From JBBRWO01 sp964388455 (lineage in GTDB: Bacteria > Actinomycetota > Coriobacteriia > Anaerosomatales > JAAXUF01), in assembly GCA_964388455.1 (NCBI GenBank), contig CAYMAN010000028.1:1-25996 (forward strand): a DNA stretch of 25,996 bases, given 5' to 3'. The position numbers and the translations under genes were made by a program. Positions within the stretch are counted from its first letter, which is position 1. The number at the start of each line of letters is the position of its first letter. Below, piece by piece: positions 23,365-25,996 of this stretch. Under the pieces are notes generated by a model. The model ran no database searches. It was not told the origin of the DNA and saw only the letters and a list, made by a program, of their open reading frames with translations.

Positions 23365-23907
23365 TCAGGTGCGCTTGGTCGGCTCGAGAACCAAGGGATA
23401 CGTGAGACGCTCTCCGTCAACCTCGGCGAAAGCGGTCAAGCGATGTAGCCGTGAGGAATGGGGACCGATGATGTCGTTCACGGGTATCCCACGTACAACG
23501 AGCGCGTCTCCGATCAAGGACCGGTGGCAGCGCCACGGCACCGCCTCTGCGCACATGACCGCCACGATGCTCTGCCGTGCTTCGACCACCAAGTGATCAA
23601 GTGCTGCGGCGAACTCGGGCGTCTGCATGTAGTCGGCATATCCCCGAAAGGCGCTGTTGCGCCAACCGAGATTGCGAGAATCCGGTGCTGCGTGGCGAAA
23701 TCCGCCGAGTCCCGGCATGTGCTCGTAGGTTATCCCGGCGTCAGATAACCAATCAGGCATCACGGAGATGTCAAACTGCGGGTTATGCCGTGAATGCGGA
23801 ACCGTCCTCACGTCTGCGACCCGCCCGATTCCAAACTCCCGCAGCAGTGCGACGAACTCATCGGCGGAACGCGTTGAATGGCCGACGGTGTGGACTACAA
23901 GGCCCAT
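23365..23907 (-). CDS. DUF488 family protein, long form
   Basis: 180 aa. VVHTVGHSTRSADEFVALLR, IGRVADVRTVPHSRHNPQF, YEHMPGLGGFR and AVMCAEAVPWRCHRSLIGD are diagnostic DUF488 blocks, the last with the conserved Cys pair and a His. Unrelated in detail to the short YeaO-type protein at 21454. Function unestablished. It follows the glycosylase gene by 15 bases on the same strand, with GGCGGG as a possible ribosome site, so the two probably form an operon. Confidence 0.9.
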   Translation of the reverse strand: MGLVVHTVGHSTRSADEFVALLREFGIGRVADVRTVPHSRHNPQFDISVMPDWLSDAGITYEHMPGLGGFRHAAPDSRNLGWRNSAFRGYADYMQTPEFAAALDHLVVEARQSIVAVMCAEAVPWRCHRSLIGDALVVRGIPVNDIIGPHSSRLHRLTAFAEVDGERLTYPLVLEPTKRT

Positions 23908-23922
23908 GTCAGCTCACCCGCC

Positions 23923-24540
23923 TCAGTCTCCACGCGCTCGGGCCGCCATCAGGTAGAAGCTCGCTGCGGATCGGTGGGGCCTCCATGCCTCGGCACGTTC
24001 GATGAGTTCGTCGCGACTCGCGGGGCGCCCCAAGCTCATCATCTCCCCGGCTTGTGCGCGAACACCGAGGTCATCGACGGCAAGAACGTCCGGTCGGGCC
24101 AAAGCGAACATCAGAAACATCTGCGCCGACCAAGGGCCCACGCCGCGCAGGCGCATCAGCTCAGACATGGCGTCCTCATCGGCGAGGGCTTCCAGCCGAT
24201 CTGAATCGAAGTCCCCGATAAGGAATCGTCGGGCTATCCCTTTCACGTAGGACGCCTTCTGATGTGACAGACCCACCTCTCGGAGCACAGCCTCGTCGGC
24301 CGAAGCCAGAGCCTCGGGTGTGATGTCGAGAGTGGTAGACAACTTCCCGAAGATCGCACGGGCTGCGCGCTCCGAGAGCTGCTGGCCGACGATCGAGCGG
24401 ACCAGGGCGACGAAAGGATCCGACGGAGGTGAGAGACGAATGGTGCCCACGCGTGTGATCAGGGCGCCGAGCGCCGGGTCGGCGTCGGCGAGCGCGAGAG
24501 AGGCGTCGTCATCGGATTCGTAGTGTATGGAGGGGCTCAT
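23923..24540 (-). CDS. DNA-3-methyladenine glycosylase, AlkA/HhH-GPD family
   Basis: 205 aa. FVALVRSIVGQQLSERAARA (43-62) starts the HhH-GPD core; the helix-hairpin-helix is LMRLRGVGPWSAQMFLMFAL (128-147); the catalytic Asp is D157 in LAVDDLGV; AWRPHRSAASFYLM is the terminal helix. Excises alkylated purines in base-excision repair. It lacks the N-terminal TBP-like domain of E. coli AlkA, as in many short homologues. The ATG at 24540 (MSPSIHYESD) is preferred; the open frame continues 45 codons upstream in Cys/Arg/Ser-rich sequence unlike a real N-terminus. No ribosome site is obvious. Confidence 0.9.
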   Translation of the reverse strand: MSPSIHYESDDDASLALADADPALGALITRVGTIRLSPPSDPFVALVRSIVGQQLSERAARAIFGKLSTTLDITPEALASADEAVLREVGLSHQKASYVKGIARRFLIGDFDSDRLEALADEDAMSELMRLRGVGPWSAQMFLMFALARPDVLAVDDLGVRAQAGEMMSLGRPASRDELIERAEAWRPHRSAASFYLMAARARGD

Positions 24541-24774
24541 GAACTGGTGTATGCCCACACCGCTTCGTTCGCATGCTCGCCTCGAGCAACTAGACGCCCC
24601 GTCTACGCCACAGCTGTGCGACCGTTGCCGGCGAGTTTTGCCGAAGTGTTGCCAGGGTAGGTTGTCAGTATTCACCGCGACAGAAAGTGGATGCTCCTTC
24701 TTCGCGTTGAGCGACGTCTACTGCGATGGGCTCCAGGCATACTCCAGGCACTAGCAACGACCGAGGAGGCCACA

Positions 24775-25326
24775 ATGTCAGGACGTTCACCGGCAGGTCC
24801 GCTGATGGCCGAGCACCGAGTCATCGAGCGGATGCTCGCGATCCTCGACGCCCAGCTGAGTGTGATGGCCGAAACGTGGGCCGCTGACCCCGCCATCATC
24901 GACACGGCAGTCGACTTCATCCGCACTTATGCCGACCGCTGCCACCACGGCAAGGAGGAAGACATCCTGTTTCGGCGCCTCGCGGACAAGCCTCTCGACG
25001 ATGAGCTGGCCGAAGTAATGGCGGGACTCGTCGAGGATCACGTGCGGGGACGCTCGATGACCCGCGGTCTAATCGAAGCCAACACCCGATATCGCTCCGG
25101 CGATGTGGCGGCGCTCAGCGAGATTGAATCGTGCATACGCGAACTGGTGGAGTTCTACCCGGTGCACATCGCGAAGGAGGACCGGCATTTCTTCAAGCCG
25201 TGCCTCGAGTACTTCACGGACGCCGAAAAGGAAGCGATGCTCGCGGACTTCGACGAGTTTGACCGCGCGCTTATCCACGAGAAGTACCGCGGCATCGTCG
25301 AGAGCTTGGAGCAGGCCGCCCTATAA
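24775..25326 (+). CDS. HHE hemerythrin-domain protein (second HHE copy)
   Basis: 183 aa. Ligand-like residues: H14 (LMAEHRVIERML), H57/H58 and E61 (DRCHHGKEEDILF), the His of LVEDHVRGR, and H/E/H of HIAKEDRHFFKP. Non-heme di-iron four-helix bundle, likely O2/NO-responsive. Paralogous to 19974-20528. AGGAGG before the ATG at 24775 is a strong ribosome site; an upstream in-frame start at 24691 is not supported. Its stop is directly followed, in the same reading frame, by the hydrolase remnant. Confidence 0.9.
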   Translation: MSGRSPAGPLMAEHRVIERMLAILDAQLSVMAETWAADPAIIDTAVDFIRTYADRCHHGKEEDILFRRLADKPLDDELAEVMAGLVEDHVRGRSMTRGLIEANTRYRSGDVAALSEIESCIRELVEFYPVHIAKEDRHFFKPCLEYFTDAEKEAMLADFDEFDRALIHEKYRGIVESLEQAAL

Positions 25327-25699
25327 CGCGATATCGCTCGCGGGCTGAATCGACCAGTGCTGGTCGTGTCGAGCGAAGTTGGAAGCGATGCGAACGCGCC
25401 GGGAGCTGAGGCCGCGAACACAGCGCTGGCGGCCGTCGCCGCCGTGGCGCCCGGGGGCTACAGCGTGAGCATCGACGGTGCGCGGCACCTCAACTTCACC
25501 GACTCTGCGGTCACGTTCAGCCCGGTAGAGCGATTGGGCGGTTTGCTGGGCACGATCAAAGGGGCACGCGGCCTGAAGATCACCTCGGCGTATCTGGGTG
25601 CGTTCTTCGATCAAACGCTCAAAGGACGTGTGTCGCCTTTGCTGCTGGGCGCGTCCAAAGGAGTATCCGGAAGTTCGCGTGACCTCGCCTAGTTGGTGA
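25327..25699 (+). pseudogene. C-terminal remnant of an alpha/beta-hydrolase
   Basis: Reading from the hemerythrin stop in the same frame gives RDIARGLNRPVLVVSSEVGS, then GARHLNFTDSAV, LKITSAYLGAFFDQTLKG and SPLLLG. This matches the C-terminal third of a platelet-activating-factor acetylhydrolase-type serine hydrolase (the catalytic His would be in GARHLNFTD). The nucleophile and acid regions are absent and there is no start signal. Near 25653 the frame shifts: the continuation KEYPEVRVTSPSW reads in another frame to TGA 25697-25699. Truncated and shifted, so non-functional; the family call is from motif memory. Confidence 0.55.
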
Positions 25700-25749
25700 A
25701 CTGGTGAGACTCGCAACGTGGGACAGCGGTTTCTATGCCGACTCGTCTT

Positions 25750-25996
25750 GGGCACCAAATCGGGCACCAAGTCGCCGCCGAAGGCCTCTCCTCCGCAACA
25801 GGGATGTTTGGGCACCACATTAAGACGGCAATTGCCGCTGAGCTGCTGTTTTGTCACAGGTATAGCCTGTAGAAGGGCCCGATTTGGTGCCCGATTTCAA
25901 GCACACTTCAGGGAATCACAAGCCTCTAACCTGCGGTTTTGTGGTGCCCCCAAGGGAATTCGAATCCTGATTGTGCTTGTGACTGTTGGTGACTAT
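25750..25996 (+). repeat. Compound att-like repeat, copy C (runs off the window)
   Basis: Left arm 25750-25942: GGGCACCAAAT/CGGGCACCAAG, spacer, GATTTGGTGCCCGATTTCAA, GCACACTTCAGGGAATCACA, AGCCTCTAACCTGCGGTTTT. The core begins at 25943 and the first iterons GTGACTGTTG GTGACTAT end the window. Same orientation as A and B. Confidence 0.85.

Noticed and set aside
7262..25996. Insertion sequences or transposases
   Set aside because: No DDE transposase motif or terminal inverted repeats with target duplications were found; the only recombinase is the tyrosine integrase.

Overview
The window is high-GC DNA with GTG starts, many 1-8 base gene overlaps and at least one apparently leaderless promoter. 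Sigma/anti-sigma pairing, CspA, single-cluster ferredoxins and several hemerythrins suggest an actinobacterial, probably anaerobic or microaerophilic host (a Coriobacteriia-like lineage is my guess; no 16S or ribosomal protein gene is present to prove it).

Positions 1-7250 look like ordinary chromosome. A stand-alone adenosylcobalamin-binding protein with the CarH photoreceptor signature is coupled to a MacB/LolCDE-like ABC transporter (156-2726). Then come a DUF72 protein, a small secreted Cys-rich protein, a ferredoxin overlapping a GGQ release-factor-like gene, a cold-shock protein, and an ECF-type sigma factor overlapping a membrane protein with a long Asp/Glu/Ala tail (probable anti-sigma factor).

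Positions 7262-11650 are mobile. Two direct repeats carry the 3' half of a tRNA-Val gene plus integrase arm-type sites. They bracket a coupled AbiEi-AbiEii-TOTE operon in which the TOTE primase/helicase gene is wrecked and AbiEii lacks one catalytic Asp. A tyrosine recombinase follows the second repeat.

From 11741 to the end, three direct copies (A, B, C) of a second att-like compound repeat (left arm, 3'-tRNA-like core, inverted 10-bp iterons) bracket two integrase-free gene blocks. Block A-B (7.75 kb) holds a VOC protein, a STAS protein, a CheR-PAS-GAF-PP2C protein, a CheB-PAS protein and a frameshifted bacteriohemerythrin: a sensory module that joins methylation chemistry to partner switching. 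Block B-C (6.45 kb) holds two HHE hemerythrins, a Cys-rich protein, two unrelated DUF488-type proteins, a ferredoxin, a flavodiiron-like metallo-beta-lactamase-fold protein, a cupin, an AlkA-type glycosylase and an alpha/beta-hydrolase remnant, with an oxygen/NO/redox flavour.

The most unusual aspect is the layout: from 7.3 kb onward the DNA reads as a tandem array of att-bounded cassettes, only one of which carries an integrase. The second is the split and domain-shuffled CheB/CheR pair.
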